A DNA stretch of 47,534 bases, from positions 1-47,534 of the forward strand of contig JAPLWX010000001.1 of NCBI GenBank assembly GCA_026396415.1, written 5' to 3'. This DNA comes from Microcaldota archaeon (GTDB lineage Archaea; Micrarchaeota; Micrarchaeia; Anstonellales; Anstonellaceae). Below are positions 40,081-47,534 of the stretch, one piece after another. Within the stretch, counting starts at the first letter, position 1, and each line of letters starts with the position of its first letter. The notes under the pieces are model-generated. The model was given only the letters and a program-made list of their open reading frames with translations, had not been told where the DNA came from and ran no database searches. Both the position numbers and the translations under genes were made by a program.

Positions 40081-41571
40081 ATGATTATCCGTCTTAAAAG
40101 CAAGGTCAAAAGAGGAAACAGTTCAGGAACGGGCTTTGCCAAACTAACCTCGAAAAAATCAAAAATTAATTTGGGCGACCGAGTCAAAGTCTCTTTCTTC
40201 ATCAATGATAGCACGCTGTTTTTCTTCGCAAAAATCATCAAAATGGATGGCATGCTCGGAGTTTATATTCCCTCCAATCTTGCCAAAAAATATGGTTTGC
40301 TTGGAAAGACAATCACTCTGGAAGTTGAAAAAATAGCTGGATTTGGAACTAAAGCAGGCAAAGATGGAAGAGTATACATTCCAATTGAATATGGAAAAAA
40401 ATTTTCTCTCGAAACAAATGACATCGTCTCAGCGGACATTATTTTGAATCGGGATAAACAAACCTGTCTTCTGAAAATAATCAAACGAAAAAGAAACAAT
40501 AAAATCGAATTTATGGCATTTCCAAATCCATCATATCCATCCAAGGATTTGCAAGTCATATTAAAGAATAAGCTATCGAAAAGCATACGGCCTACAGCAG
40601 GGAGCATTGATTTGAAAAAAATCCTCGGAAACACCCTCTCTCAAATCAATGAAAACGAACTGGCAATTTTTGATGGAAAGAAAAAATCCGTGGTAATCCT
40701 GGCAGATATTTCCTATGAAGAAATTGCACTGTATATAGGCGCTTATTTTGCAGATGGGACAAGAAAAGGAAACAGCTGGGGCATCTGCGCTTCAACTCCG
40801 GAGCAGGCGAAATTTTATCTGAAGATGCACAGTATGCTGATCCGCGATGCATCGCCTGTCTTTGAACTCAGTTTTACCATTCTTCATGGCAAAGTCGATT
40901 CTGCGAGGCTGATCAAAGAATGGCAAACTGCAACTGATGTGGATTTAAGCAAAATAAAAATCAGAACACACAAATCCCTCTCGGGCAGCGCCAGGAAATA
41001 CAATGACTTTGGGACCTTGGTGATAAAAGAGCACAGGCTGGCGGTTTTAAGATTTTACAACAAAATTCTCTTCTCTCTCATAAACAGGATAACTCGCACC
41101 AAAAACAAGGAACTCGCCATGAATTTCATATGTGGTGTTTTGGAGGGAGACGGCGCTGTTAATGCCAAGAAAAGAGCGCATATTCAGGTAGCTACCAATA
41201 GAAACGACTGCCCCATTCTGGAAAGGATATTGGCTGTAAGTGGGCTGCGATTTAAGGCGGTTAAGGAAGGAGACAATAAATTCTATATACGGATAGGGGC
41301 ATTGGAGATAATAAGAAATCTACCTCTATTGGAAAATAAAATATTCGTTTTCTATCCAAAGAGACGACGGCGCCTGTTTTCAAGATTGGCAGCTGTCGGC
41401 GGCGTGAAGTTCTTGATTGGAACGCAACCTTCTGCAGCATCTTGGGTAAAAAGTTCATTTAAGAAGATGGGGCTTGTTGATAAAAAATATAAACTGACTT
41501 CGCTTGGGAAAAAAGTGAAAAGCAGCATAATCGTGAACATGGAGGCACAAAAGTCAGTCACCGTGGAATAA
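40081..41571 (+). CDS. LAGLIDADG homing endonuclease fused to the old glmS tail
   Basis: 496 residues. The N-terminal ~125 residues hold two AbrB/SpoVT-like strand-rich units (LGVYIPSNLAKKYGL and GRVYIPIEYGKKFSL). Two LAGLIDADG helices follow: ALYIGAYFADGTRKG at ~220 and MNFICGVLEGDGAVN at ~345, both with the metal-binding acid, so a monomeric double-motif enzyme. A winged-helix-like end (GLVDKKYKLTSLGKKV) precedes K-S-V-T-V-E-stop, the standard GlmS C-terminus. The ORF is strikingly AT-rich and Lys/Ile/Asn-rich beside its neighbours, so it is imported. It is in frame with glmS, 30 bases after that stop. Confidence 0.9.
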   Translation: MIIRLKSKVKRGNSSGTGFAKLTSKKSKINLGDRVKVSFFINDSTLFFFAKIIKMDGMLGVYIPSNLAKKYGLLGKTITLEVEKIAGFGTKAGKDGRVYIPIEYGKKFSLETNDIVSADIILNRDKQTCLLKIIKRKRNNKIEFMAFPNPSYPSKDLQVILKNKLSKSIRPTAGSIDLKKILGNTLSQINENELAIFDGKKKSVVILADISYEEIALYIGAYFADGTRKGNSWGICASTPEQAKFYLKMHSMLIRDASPVFELSFTILHGKVDSARLIKEWQTATDVDLSKIKIRTHKSLSGSARKYNDFGTLVIKEHRLAVLRFYNKILFSLINRITRTKNKELAMNFICGVLEGDGAVNAKKRAHIQVATNRNDCPILERILAVSGLRFKAVKEGDNKFYIRIGALEIIRNLPLLENKIFVFYPKRRRRLFSRLAAVGGVKFLIGTQPSAASWVKSSFKKMGLVDKKYKLTSLGKKVKSSIIVNMEAQKSVTVE

Positions 41572-41612
41572 GCATTATTAATTGCCGCGTCGTTTCTCTT
41601 CCTGGTGATGCC

Positions 41613-41882
41613 ATGGTCTCGCTCAAGAAGTACGCCCCCTGCAGGTGCGGCGCGAACAACTCGTTCGACTTCAATTCAGACCTCGCGGTGGAAGACCTCA
41701 CCCTCACTGCGCGCTGCCCCTCGTGCGGCGCGTCTGTGACAATTTCCATCTCTTCGCTCTTCTCCCCCCTGCAGCCCGCCTCCCCGTCCCCTGCGACCCC
41801 TGACGCCGCGCTCGCACAGGCCCATGCCGAAGAGGAGACAAAGGCGAACGTGGAGCAGGCTGTAAGGGACCTGTTCAGGTGA
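41613..41882 (+). CDS. Small zinc-ribbon-like protein
   Basis: 89 residues. Cysteines lie in APCRCGANNSFDF and ARCPSCGASVTIS, a probable zinc ribbon at residues 8-50. A Pro/Ala/Ser linker and a short acidic helix (EEETKANVEQAVRDLFR) follow. Function unknown. A broken second copy of its C-terminal two thirds is found at 42820-43124. GCATTATTAATTGCC just after the endonuclease gene is its likely promoter. The next gene starts four bases after its stop. Confidence 0.65.
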   Translation: MVSLKKYAPCRCGANNSFDFNSDLAVEDLTLTARCPSCGASVTISISSLFSPLQPASPSPATPDAALAQAHAEEETKANVEQAVRDLFR

Positions 41883-41886
41883 AAAT

Positions 41887-42732
41887 ATGCGGCTATTTTC
41901 CGTCTTTGCGCTTCTGCTCCTCGCATCATTTGCATTTGCAAACCCGTTGCCGCCTGGCTGGGTGCAGCCAAAGCAGGAAATTGCAGTTCCTGCTATCTCG
42001 GACACCCTATCTGCCATGCCTCTTTTTACCGCAGCGATTGCGATTGAGCTTTTGGTTTCCTTCATTGTGCTTCGGCACTACAAAATTGACTTTAGCATCC
42101 TGAAATATGTTCTTGGCGCCAACATAATCTCAATTCCTATAGTCTGGGCATACTGCTTTGCAGCCGAGCCGTTTTTCATCGACTGGCATGGCTCAGTGGG
42201 CATGGGCAATTACGGATTAATTTTCTTCATCATACTGTCTGCAGAGGCATTTGCAGTGGCGTTCGAAGCTTATATCGTCCATTATTTCAACAAGAAAAAA
42301 ATAACTCTTGCGCAGGCGGGCTGGATGGCGCTTGCCGCCAATGCCGCAAGCTTTGCCCTTAGCCCAGGGGAAATCGGAAACCAGGGCATTGTGTCGCTTT
42401 TTTTCATTCTTGCAGGGATAATCGTGTTTCCATTCGTTGCCGCATATCTCGCGCTTCCGCGCCTTGGTCTGGAAAAAAAGGCAGTCTGGCGTGCCTATGC
42501 TGGCTATGTGGCTGCGATTGCAACAGTGTTTGCTTTATCTTCCACCGGTCCACTTCCCTCGCTTTCACTGTCTTTCCTCGCTTGCTTTGTAGTGGTGGCT
42601 CTTATTAACCGTGGAATCGGCGCAAAAAAAGCCTTGCTGCTTTCGCTTGCAATGTTTTTCGGGTTCGCTGCAGGCTTTGCAGTGTTGTTTGCAGTGGCGC
42701 TGCTAATCTCGTTTTTGTTTAATTTTCGGTGA
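41887..42732 (+). CDS. Polytopic membrane protein
   Basis: 281 residues. A signal-like N-terminal helix (LFSVFALLLLASFAFA) is followed by about seven to eight hydrophobic helices, for example LFTAAIAIELLVSFIVL, GLIFFIILSAEAFAVAF and ALLLSLAMFFGFAAGFAV. Few charged residues; loops are short. No transport or enzyme motif is recognised. Start four bases after the zinc-ribbon gene, so cotranslated with it. Confidence 0.65.
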   Translation: MRLFSVFALLLLASFAFANPLPPGWVQPKQEIAVPAISDTLSAMPLFTAAIAIELLVSFIVLRHYKIDFSILKYVLGANIISIPIVWAYCFAAEPFFIDWHGSVGMGNYGLIFFIILSAEAFAVAFEAYIVHYFNKKKITLAQAGWMALAANAASFALSPGEIGNQGIVSLFFILAGIIVFPFVAAYLALPRLGLEKKAVWRAYAGYVAAIATVFALSSTGPLPSLSLSFLACFVVVALINRGIGAKKALLLSLAMFFGFAAGFAVLFAVALLISFLFNFR

Positions 42733-42735
42733 TGG

Positions 42736-42826
42736 CTAATCTGTCTTGCCTGTGATTTCCAGGATTGCTTCAAGCGCCTCAGGCAGTTCCACCGTCCCTT
42801 CGCTTGAGGAAAAGTGCCCGCGCGCT
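42736..42826 (-). pseudogene. 3' remnant of an alpha/beta hydrolase paralogue
   Basis: The minus strand reads RGHFSSSEGTVELPEALEA, then ILEITGKTD and stop. It matches the end of the intact hydrolase at 44450 (RGHFSSSEGTVELPEALDA), with a diverged last stretch. Only ~29 codons remain. The join to the neighbouring remnant is at GCGCGC, a word present in both parents. Confidence 0.75.
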
Positions 42827-43124
42827 GCCCCTCATGCGGCGCAAGCGTCTGCATAAGCATCTCCGCGCTACTGTCGCAATCATACTCCGGTCCCGCGCCA
42901 GCAACAACCCCCGCGCCTTCTGCACCAGCAGAGCACCTGGACACCGAGACAAAGGAGAACGTGGAGCAGGCTGTGCGCGACCTTAGGCTGTTGCATAATT
43001 GCCAGCGAGGTCAGAGTCCATCAGTTTACCGTGACGATATTTGAGATGAAACGACGGACGTGAATTCTGCTCCTGTTTTTGCTCGCCGATGAATTACGCA
43101 ACGCCCTACGACCTGTTCAAGTAG
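42820..43124 (+). pseudogene. Broken paralogue of the zinc-ribbon protein, split by a MITE
   Basis: From 42820 the plus strand reads ARCPSCGASVCISISALLS and on to ETKENVEQAVRDL, a clear match to the protein at 41613 but without its first third. The frame is cut at 42983 by a 125-bp insert and resumes at 43109. Joined, it ends V-R-D-L-F-K-stop, as the intact copy ends V-R-D-L-F-R-stop. Confidence 0.8.
42984..43108. mobile_element. 125-bp MITE with 17-bp inverted ends and 6-bp target duplication
   Basis: The ends TAGGCTGTTGCATAATT (42984-43000) and the reverse complement of 43092-43108, TAGGGCGTTGCGTAATT, match at 14 of 17 bases. CGACCT flanks the element on both sides (42978-42983 and 43109-43114). 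It encodes no transposase, so it must have been moved in trans. Deleting the element plus one CGACCT restores the zinc-ribbon reading frame. Confidence 0.85.
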
Positions 43125-43167
43125 AGTATTATTATTCTTATCTACGTTAATTATTGGCTGTGGTTTG

Positions 43168-44370
43168 ATGCAGAACATGAAAATCTCAAAAGTCGAATCT
43201 GGCGAGGCTCCGGGTGGCAGCGCCAAAGCGACCGATAAATTCCCCGCCGTCCTGTATGACTACAAGATGGTGGACACGATAAAAAAGCAGGTCGGGCATT
43301 GCTGCCCTGACGAAATTGCCATTGCCATACTGTCAAAATCCGGCGGGAATTCAGGCAAAATGAATGAGCTTATAGGCAAAGCCAGCAAAGTCCTCTCCAC
43401 AATGGAGTTCCTTTTCAACGAAAGCGTGAAAGCCAATGGCGCAGTCATCATAAAGAACGACGGGCCGCTTTTATCATTCGGGGATGCTGCATACGGAGGA
43501 AAAGAGACAAAGATGACATTCGAGCGCTTTGCCAATATCTCATTTTCAAGGGCAGAAATCAGCCTCTATTTCAACGATGACAAGTCCATCCGCTACTTCC
43601 CAGTCTCAAAAAGCGGGTTTTATGTGAAAGGGGACCTTGCCTCAGTTTCCGCAAGCGGCAAGATGTGGTTTGACAAGAAGGCAGTATTCGACATTTCCTC
43701 AGCCAGGCTGTTCCTGGAGAACCCCAACCTCTTCATCGTTGAGATGAGCGATTACAAGGGCAGCGCCCTTGCCCAGAACACGTGCTTCATGTTCCGCTCA
43801 CTCAGAAACAAGGGTTTTGCCGGCATTTTCAATGCAGACCGCCAATATGCGAACCGCATCATGCAACAATCGGGGGTGAATGGGGGCCAGTTCGTATTCT
43901 ACGCGCTTGCAGCCGACAACGCGGATGCATCCGAGAAAACAGCCAAGAGCCTGGTGGAAAGGAAGGACACCTGGCTCAAAATATTCGACCTGGCCGGCCA
44001 GAACACCCACATGTTGGTGGTTGCGATGGCGCAGGCAGAGGCGCAAGCTCCCGCCTTCTTGTTTGACAATTGGGTCAATACGAATTCCAACTTCAAGATG
44101 ATGCTTGACATCCTGAGCAGCGGCTTGGGGAAGGAGCTCCAGTCAATCGACGTGTACTCGATCAAGAGCGAAGACAAGGCAAAAGACGATGCAGCCAAAG
44201 CAGCGGCAATAGTCCTCAAGTACGAAGACCAGATACTGTCTGCCTTCAAAAGGCACCACTTCGCATTATATCTCCTGGCAAAGCCATACATCAAGGACAC
44301 AAAGGAAGTCCTGAAAGGCGTAAAGAACAAAGAGTATAATGCAAAAGACGCTGAAAACCTGGATTTTTAA
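43168..44370 (+). CDS. Hypothetical soluble protein
   Basis: About 400 residues from the ATG at 43168 (a second ATG lies at 43177). Mixed alpha/beta character, no signal peptide, no membrane helix. The middle has well-formed alternating strands (AEISLYFNDDKSIRYFPVSK, then GFYVKGDLASVS) and the C-terminal part is helical (DDAAKAAAIVLKYEDQILSA). No motif of a known family was recognised. TTAATTATTGGC ~25 bases upstream is a possible promoter. It stands alone downstream of the mosaic pseudogene. Confidence 0.55.
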   Translation: MQNMKISKVESGEAPGGSAKATDKFPAVLYDYKMVDTIKKQVGHCCPDEIAIAILSKSGGNSGKMNELIGKASKVLSTMEFLFNESVKANGAVIIKNDGPLLSFGDAAYGGKETKMTFERFANISFSRAEISLYFNDDKSIRYFPVSKSGFYVKGDLASVSASGKMWFDKKAVFDISSARLFLENPNLFIVEMSDYKGSALAQNTCFMFRSLRNKGFAGIFNADRQYANRIMQQSGVNGGQFVFYALAADNADASEKTAKSLVERKDTWLKIFDLAGQNTHMLVVAMAQAEAQAPAFLFDNWVNTNSNFKMMLDILSSGLGKELQSIDVYSIKSEDKAKDDAAKAAAIVLKYEDQILSAFKRHHFALYLLAKPYIKDTKEVLKGVKNKEYNAKDAENLDF

Positions 44371-44449
44371 CGCTCCCCGTTCTGGGTCTCGCACCGTGTT
44401 TGCAGTGCCTGGCATGGCGCATGTTTGGAGCCGGAGCCTGTTCCGGCAA

Positions 44450-45010
44450 TTAGCGGACCATCCCAAGCACAGCATCAAGCGCCTCAGGCAGTTCCACCGT
44501 CCCTTCGCTTGAGGAAAAGTGCCCGCGCGCGTGCAACACCAAAGTTTTTGCGCGCAAATTCATCTCGAATATCCTCACTTGCGAAAGCGGCACATAAGGG
44601 TCATTGTCCGAAAAGATGGCAACAAACTCAGGGCACATCCTCTTCACGCGCTGCCACTCCACTGGCTTTTCAAAAAAATTCGCAAGCACGGAAAAATCAT
44701 CTCCCATTCCTCCCACAAAGCCAGCGATGAGCACCGCGCCTGCTATTTTTCCTTTCGCCTGCTCAAGGTACCGCAGTATGGCAACACAGCCAAGCGAATG
44801 CCCCACAAGGATGCACTCATGGCTTTTGCCTCCGTGCCCAACTTCATTTGCAATGGCCCCAACCCACTCATCAGCGCGCGGCTCGTCCGGGCTCGGCATG
44901 GCAGGCACGCTCACGGCAAATCCTCTTGCCTCAAGCTCTTTTTTCAGCCATGGGCGAAAGCCGTGCATCGGCTCCCCCCCGTATCCGTGGATGATTACGA
45001 CTCTTTTCAT
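44450..45010 (-). CDS. RBBP9/YdeN-type alpha/beta hydrolase
   Basis: 186 residues from the ATG at 45010 (MKRVVIIHGYGGEP). Nucleophile elbow LVGHSLGCVAIL, catalytic Asp in IFSDNDPYVPL and catalytic His in LHARGHFSSSEG give a full Ser-His-Asp triad. Small single-domain serine hydrolase, cytoplasmic, substrate unknown. Its start overlaps the HAD-gene stop, so it is translated together with it. A remnant of a second copy of its 3' end lies at 42736. Confidence 0.85.
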   Translation of the reverse strand: MKRVVIIHGYGGEPMHGFRPWLKKELEARGFAVSVPAMPSPDEPRADEWVGAIANEVGHGGKSHECILVGHSLGCVAILRYLEQAKGKIAGAVLIAGFVGGMGDDFSVLANFFEKPVEWQRVKRMCPEFVAIFSDNDPYVPLSQVRIFEMNLRAKTLVLHARGHFSSSEGTVELPEALDAVLGMVR

Positions 45011-45792
45011 CAAATCCCCAGCGCATTCCCGATTTCCGCCGCGCTTTTGATTATTTTCCAGGGCTTGTCCTTTTTTGGCGCGCGTTTTGCATCCCCTTTC
45101 TTGGCAACCCCCGTGAGCACAAGCACCGACTTCATGCCTGCCTTGTTTGCCATCCGAATGTCGATGTCCAGCCTGTCGCCCACGAAAACGGCTTCGCGCG
45201 CCTTGATGCCGTGCATCTGAAGGAGCTTTTTGATGAGGTAAACGGACGGCTTCCCAATCACAACATCCGGCTGCCTTCCGCTCGCGCATATGAGGCTTGC
45301 GGCAATCGCCCCGGAGCCTGGCGAGACGCCGAACTCGCGCGGAATGGTGGGATCTGAATTCGCAAGTATGAATGTAGCGCCGGCATTCAAGTTCCGAAGG
45401 GCAGCGTCCAGCTTCCCGTATGTGACTTGCCTGTCCAGGCCGCAGACGACAAACTCCGCCCCATCCTCCATGATTTCCGCCATCGCCTCCCCTTCAAGCT
45501 CGTCGCGCAATCCCTGCTCGCCCACAACATAAACGCGCTTCCCCCTGCCGTAGTTCTCCAGGATGTAGCTCGCGCAGCCGAACGATGCGGTCATCACGTC
45601 ATCAGGGCGCGCCATTATCCCGAATTTCGCAAGGTGGCGCGCATAGTCCGCCCTGCTCTTGGTGGCATTGTTGGTGAGAAAAAGCACGCGCACGGTTCTC
45701 TGCAGGCGCTCGATTTCCGATGCCACGCCCGGGATGCCCTGCGCGCCCAGGTAGACCACCCCGTCCAGGTCGAAAACGATTGCAGAAAGCAT
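45010..45792 (-). CDS. HAD-IIA (NagD/PGPase-like) sugar-phosphate phosphatase
   Basis: 260 residues. HAD motif I is VFDLDGVVYLG, motif II LFLTNNATKSRADYA, motif III Lys in VIGKPSVYLIKKLL, and motif IV in FVGDRLDIDIRMANKAGM. The large C2 cap between motifs II and III (CGLDRQVTYGKLDAALRNL) places it in subfamily IIA, which hydrolyses sugar or glycerol phosphates and 2-phosphoglycolate. GCTTATTTTTATTTG on the minus strand ~20 bases upstream is a likely promoter. Confidence 0.9.
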   Translation of the reverse strand: MLSAIVFDLDGVVYLGAQGIPGVASEIERLQRTVRVLFLTNNATKSRADYARHLAKFGIMARPDDVMTASFGCASYILENYGRGKRVYVVGEQGLRDELEGEAMAEIMEDGAEFVVCGLDRQVTYGKLDAALRNLNAGATFILANSDPTIPREFGVSPGSGAIAASLICASGRQPDVVIGKPSVYLIKKLLQMHGIKAREAVFVGDRLDIDIRMANKAGMKSVLVLTGVAKKGDAKRAPKKDKPWKIIKSAAEIGNALGI

Positions 45793-46127
45793 GCGCTAAC
45801 CCATCCAGCGAACAAATAAAAATAAGCGCCCCGACCTGGCGTTTCTAAAACAGCGTGTTTTAACCCTGCAACGTCGGCAAACGCCCTAAATGGTTTTGCA
45901 AAAATGGCTAAAACACCCCCTTTTTCAACCGAGCCGTTAAAGAGATATAAGGCTCTATAAAGGGATACTGGACACTTCGGGGTCGTGGCGTTAACCGTTT
46001 CATCTGGAACTGGGGTCATAGAGAAAAGGTTGCTCGTTTTCTACCCAAAACCAGGGCATTTCCCGGGCAATGGGGCGGGTGCATAATCTTTTATAGCGAG
46101 CATCCGGATTACACTTTGGTGGTTCGG
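45793..46127. other. Intergenic region, possible small RNA
   Basis: 335 bases between divergent genes. Near the left end is the HAD promoter (minus). AGATATAAGG (45938-45947) and CTCTATAAAG (45951-45960) are TATA-like on the plus strand without an ORF to serve. The next ~120 bases hold GC-rich segments and a GAGAAAA/TTTTCTA inverted repeat (46020-46042). CTTTTATAG near 46089 is the TATA box of the lipoprotein gene. No known RNA family recognised. Confidence 0.35.
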
Positions 46128-47225
46128 ATGAAAGGCTCGCATCTAATTTTGGCGGTTGCGTCGGCATTCTTAGTTCTCCTTTTTGGCTGCGCATCCCCGG
46201 GCACTGACATAAACGCAAACAGCACCGCCCCCACCACTCTTGTGATAGCTTCGGTCACCAACGGGCAGTGCACCGTGGGAGAAACCTGCGTCGTATTGGT
46301 TGCGATGGCAGCAGGCGGGAAGGGAGCCTATACGTTCGAGTCTGATTCATTTGCAACAGGCGCGCCCCCAATGGGGATGTTTGTGAATATGGATGGCGCT
46401 CTTTCAGGCATTCCAACAAAGGAGGGCACGTATAATTTCGGCGTGTGCGTGAAGGACAGTGCAGGCGCCTCGAAATGCACATCCACCCGCGTGCTTGTCA
46501 ACCCTGAAGGGGTCAATTCCACTCCGCAGGTGCTGCCTAAGCCGCCCCAGCCAGGCATCCCGAATTCACCCGCACAGCCGACAAAACCAGAGGCAGGTGT
46601 GGCAACCGCCCCGCCTGAAACTCCGCCTACATTGGACAACCAGTCTGAAACTCAGGCGTGCACATCGCCCTACGAAGGCACTTGGAAGGGGACAATTTCA
46701 GACAGCGGGCAGTTGCACTATTATCTGCCAAGTGATCAGAATCATGAAACAAACCAGCAGTTCGCAGCATCATATGATTTGGAGTTCACCATGAAATGTG
46801 AATATGTCGTAGTTGACTATGACGGCGGTCCAGTAGTTGCCAAGGATTTCATCATCACGCACGTAAAAGTGTCTGACCCAATCTTCGGCTGTGTAGATGG
46901 CTGCGCGCCGATGCCTCCATCTTACACTGACGCAAACGGCTACAATGTGCGCGGAAGCGACTTCTATCTGCAAAATGACGGCACTGGAAATGATCTTATG
47001 ATTACCTTTCTGAACAACAGGGTCATAGCATTAGGCGGCGATATACGCTTCAGCCCAGACGGCAAGGCGATGACGATACCCATAGACACCGAAAACAACC
47101 CCCTCGGCATTGGCTATGAGACAGGGGCCAGCTATGTTAACCCAGTCGAATCCCCCCACTGCCCGTGGCACTGTTTCATTGATACCGTGAACCCAAGCAC
47201 ATCCACGCTCACCAAAGTAGAATGA
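46128..47225 (+). CDS. Secreted lipoprotein with a putative Ig-like domain
   Basis: 365 residues from the ATG at 46128. The N-terminus (LILAVASAFLVLLFGCASPG) is a signal peptide with a lipobox Cys. A ~90-residue Ig-like (He_PIG/cadherin-like) domain follows, with the typical MDGALSGIPTKEGTYNFGV. A Pro-rich linker then leads to a ~180-residue C-terminal domain (SPYEGTWKGTISDSGQLHYY onward) with paired cysteines (GCVDGCAP, CPWHCF). Cell-surface location is likely; function unknown. A 39-residue membrane peptide overlaps its stop by ATGA. Confidence 0.65.
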   Translation: MKGSHLILAVASAFLVLLFGCASPGTDINANSTAPTTLVIASVTNGQCTVGETCVVLVAMAAGGKGAYTFESDSFATGAPPMGMFVNMDGALSGIPTKEGTYNFGVCVKDSAGASKCTSTRVLVNPEGVNSTPQVLPKPPQPGIPNSPAQPTKPEAGVATAPPETPPTLDNQSETQACTSPYEGTWKGTISDSGQLHYYLPSDQNHETNQQFAASYDLEFTMKCEYVVVDYDGGPVVAKDFIITHVKVSDPIFGCVDGCAPMPPSYTDANGYNVRGSDFYLQNDGTGNDLMITFLNNRVIALGGDIRFSPDGKAMTIPIDTENNPLGIGYETGASYVNPVESPHCPWHCFIDTVNPSTSTLTKVE

Positions 47226-47341
47226 AGAAAGTATTAGGTGTTTTGATAAAGGGAATTATTCTGGTATTTTTGCTTGCGGCAGTCCTACATCTGTTCGGCT
47301 TCGCAAGCCCGCAACCCACGAATCCGCAGCAGGGCGTTTAA
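47222..47341 (+). CDS. 39-residue single-pass membrane peptide
   Basis: ATG at 47222 overlaps the lipoprotein stop (ATGA), and TAA is at 47339. Begins MKKVLGVLIKGIILVFLLAA, one hydrophobic helix after two lysines, then a Pro/Gln tail (SPQPTNPQQGV). The tight overlap and signal-like charge pattern support expression. It could be a small partner of the lipoprotein. Confidence 0.5.
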   Translation: MKKVLGVLIKGIILVFLLAAVLHLFGFASPQPTNPQQGV

Positions 47342-47393
47342 CGCCGGCAGCGTGCCTAAAACGAACCCACCATTTTTTAAACAAAGTTAATTC

Positions 47394-47534
47394 TACGTCG
47401 GCACGCCCAGCAGGTCATGAATCCAGCTGGTTAAAGTCCAGCTTGAATTGAGGTGATGTAACCCAGCCTTATTCAATAGCCAAGATTGTAGGTGGCACGT
47501 CGGTGACGATGTGTCTGAAGGCTCTGAGGCAAAC
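47394..47534 (+). other. Possible 5' part of a group II intron (runs off the window)
   Basis: The last ~140 bases carry no ORF but look like structured RNA. AGCTGG/CCAGCT pairs around TTAAAGT (47432-47451), and TTGAAT/ATTCAA pairs at 47452-47480. The words CTGGTTAAAGTCCAGC and GTGTCTGAAGGCTCTGAGGC resemble domain I of bacterial-type group II introns as I recall it. The expected intron-encoded reverse transcriptase and domain V would lie beyond the window. Confidence 0.38.

Noticed and set aside
40030-41560. Archaeal BHB intron in glmS mRNA
   Set aside because: I could not find the 3-4-3 bulge-helix-bulge pairing between the two junctions, although it is clear at the tRNA introns in this same window.
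40036-41571. Intein in GlmS
   Set aside because: The insert would start at Cys (40036) but has an in-frame TAG five codons later, no intein block A, and lacks the terminal His-Asn before Ser. A free-standing endonuclease fits better.

Overview
This window is archaeal chromosome. The evidence is an archaeal Elp3, ribosomal protein L35Ae, archease, peptidyl-tRNA hydrolase 2, a NurA nuclease, a TRAM protein, a LysW-carrier amino-acid pathway, TATA-box promoters 25-40 bases before starts, and tRNA introns bounded by bulge-helix-bulge (BHB) motifs. Very close packing, a split T-loop tRNA and Ala/Ser-rich membrane-anchored surface proteins suggest a small-genome DPANN-type lineage (Micrarchaeota/Diapherotrites-like). 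That placement is inference, not shown by the sequence.

Layout. 0-13 kb: a transglutaminase-like ORF, a two-intron tRNA-Gly(CCC), an EF-Tu/SelB-like protein without a GTPase, an Asn-synthetase-like enzyme divergent from a tandem Lrp regulator, elp3, two secreted proteins, rpl35ae, archease, a Zn-ribbon protein next to an Era-like GTPase, and a secreted HExxH protein. 11.4-17.5 kb: a one-carbon/purine operon on the minus strand (purB, glyA, folD, folC, and a 5-formyl-THF cyclo-ligase/PurN fusion). 17.6-20 kb: an intron-bearing tRNA-Gly(TCC), a PspC protein, a dehydrogenase remnant, a PRC-barrel protein and a coiled-coil protein. 20-30.4 kb: two convergent operons for the alpha-aminoadipate (AAA) route to lysine. 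The plus strand has a LysM-like regulator then lysW-X-Y-Z-J-K. The minus strand has homocitrate synthase, a stand-alone RAM domain, lysT, lysU and lysB. No LysN-type AAA aminotransferase is visible. 30.5-38 kb: surface proteins, a repeat-rich gap, an inositol-monophosphatase-type enzyme, two membrane-anchored thioredoxin-fold proteins, pth2, nurA and a TRAM protein. 38.3-41.6 kb: glmS with a homing endonuclease gene at its 3' end. 41.6-47.5 kb: small and membrane proteins, a mosaic pseudogene holding a 125-bp MITE, a hydrolase, a HAD phosphatase, a lipoprotein, and what may be the 5' part of a group II intron.

Most striking: (1) An AT-rich LAGLIDADG endonuclease gene sits exactly on the ultraconserved glmS tail. 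glmS ends in a tail with different codon choice (K-S-C-T-V-E) and the endonuclease ORF ends in K-S-V-T-V-E, in the same reading frame. It looks like a natural homing element that carries a recoded rescue end for an essential gene. (2) A family of double-hairpin repeats whose stems show compensatory base changes between copies, enclosed by long inverted arms, plus a second hairpin family. (3) A tRNA-Gly with a second intron in the T loop. (4) A 125-bp MITE whose precise removal restores a reading frame. (5) A cyclo-ligase/PurN fusion. (6) An 11-base word shared by the control regions of the two lysine operons.
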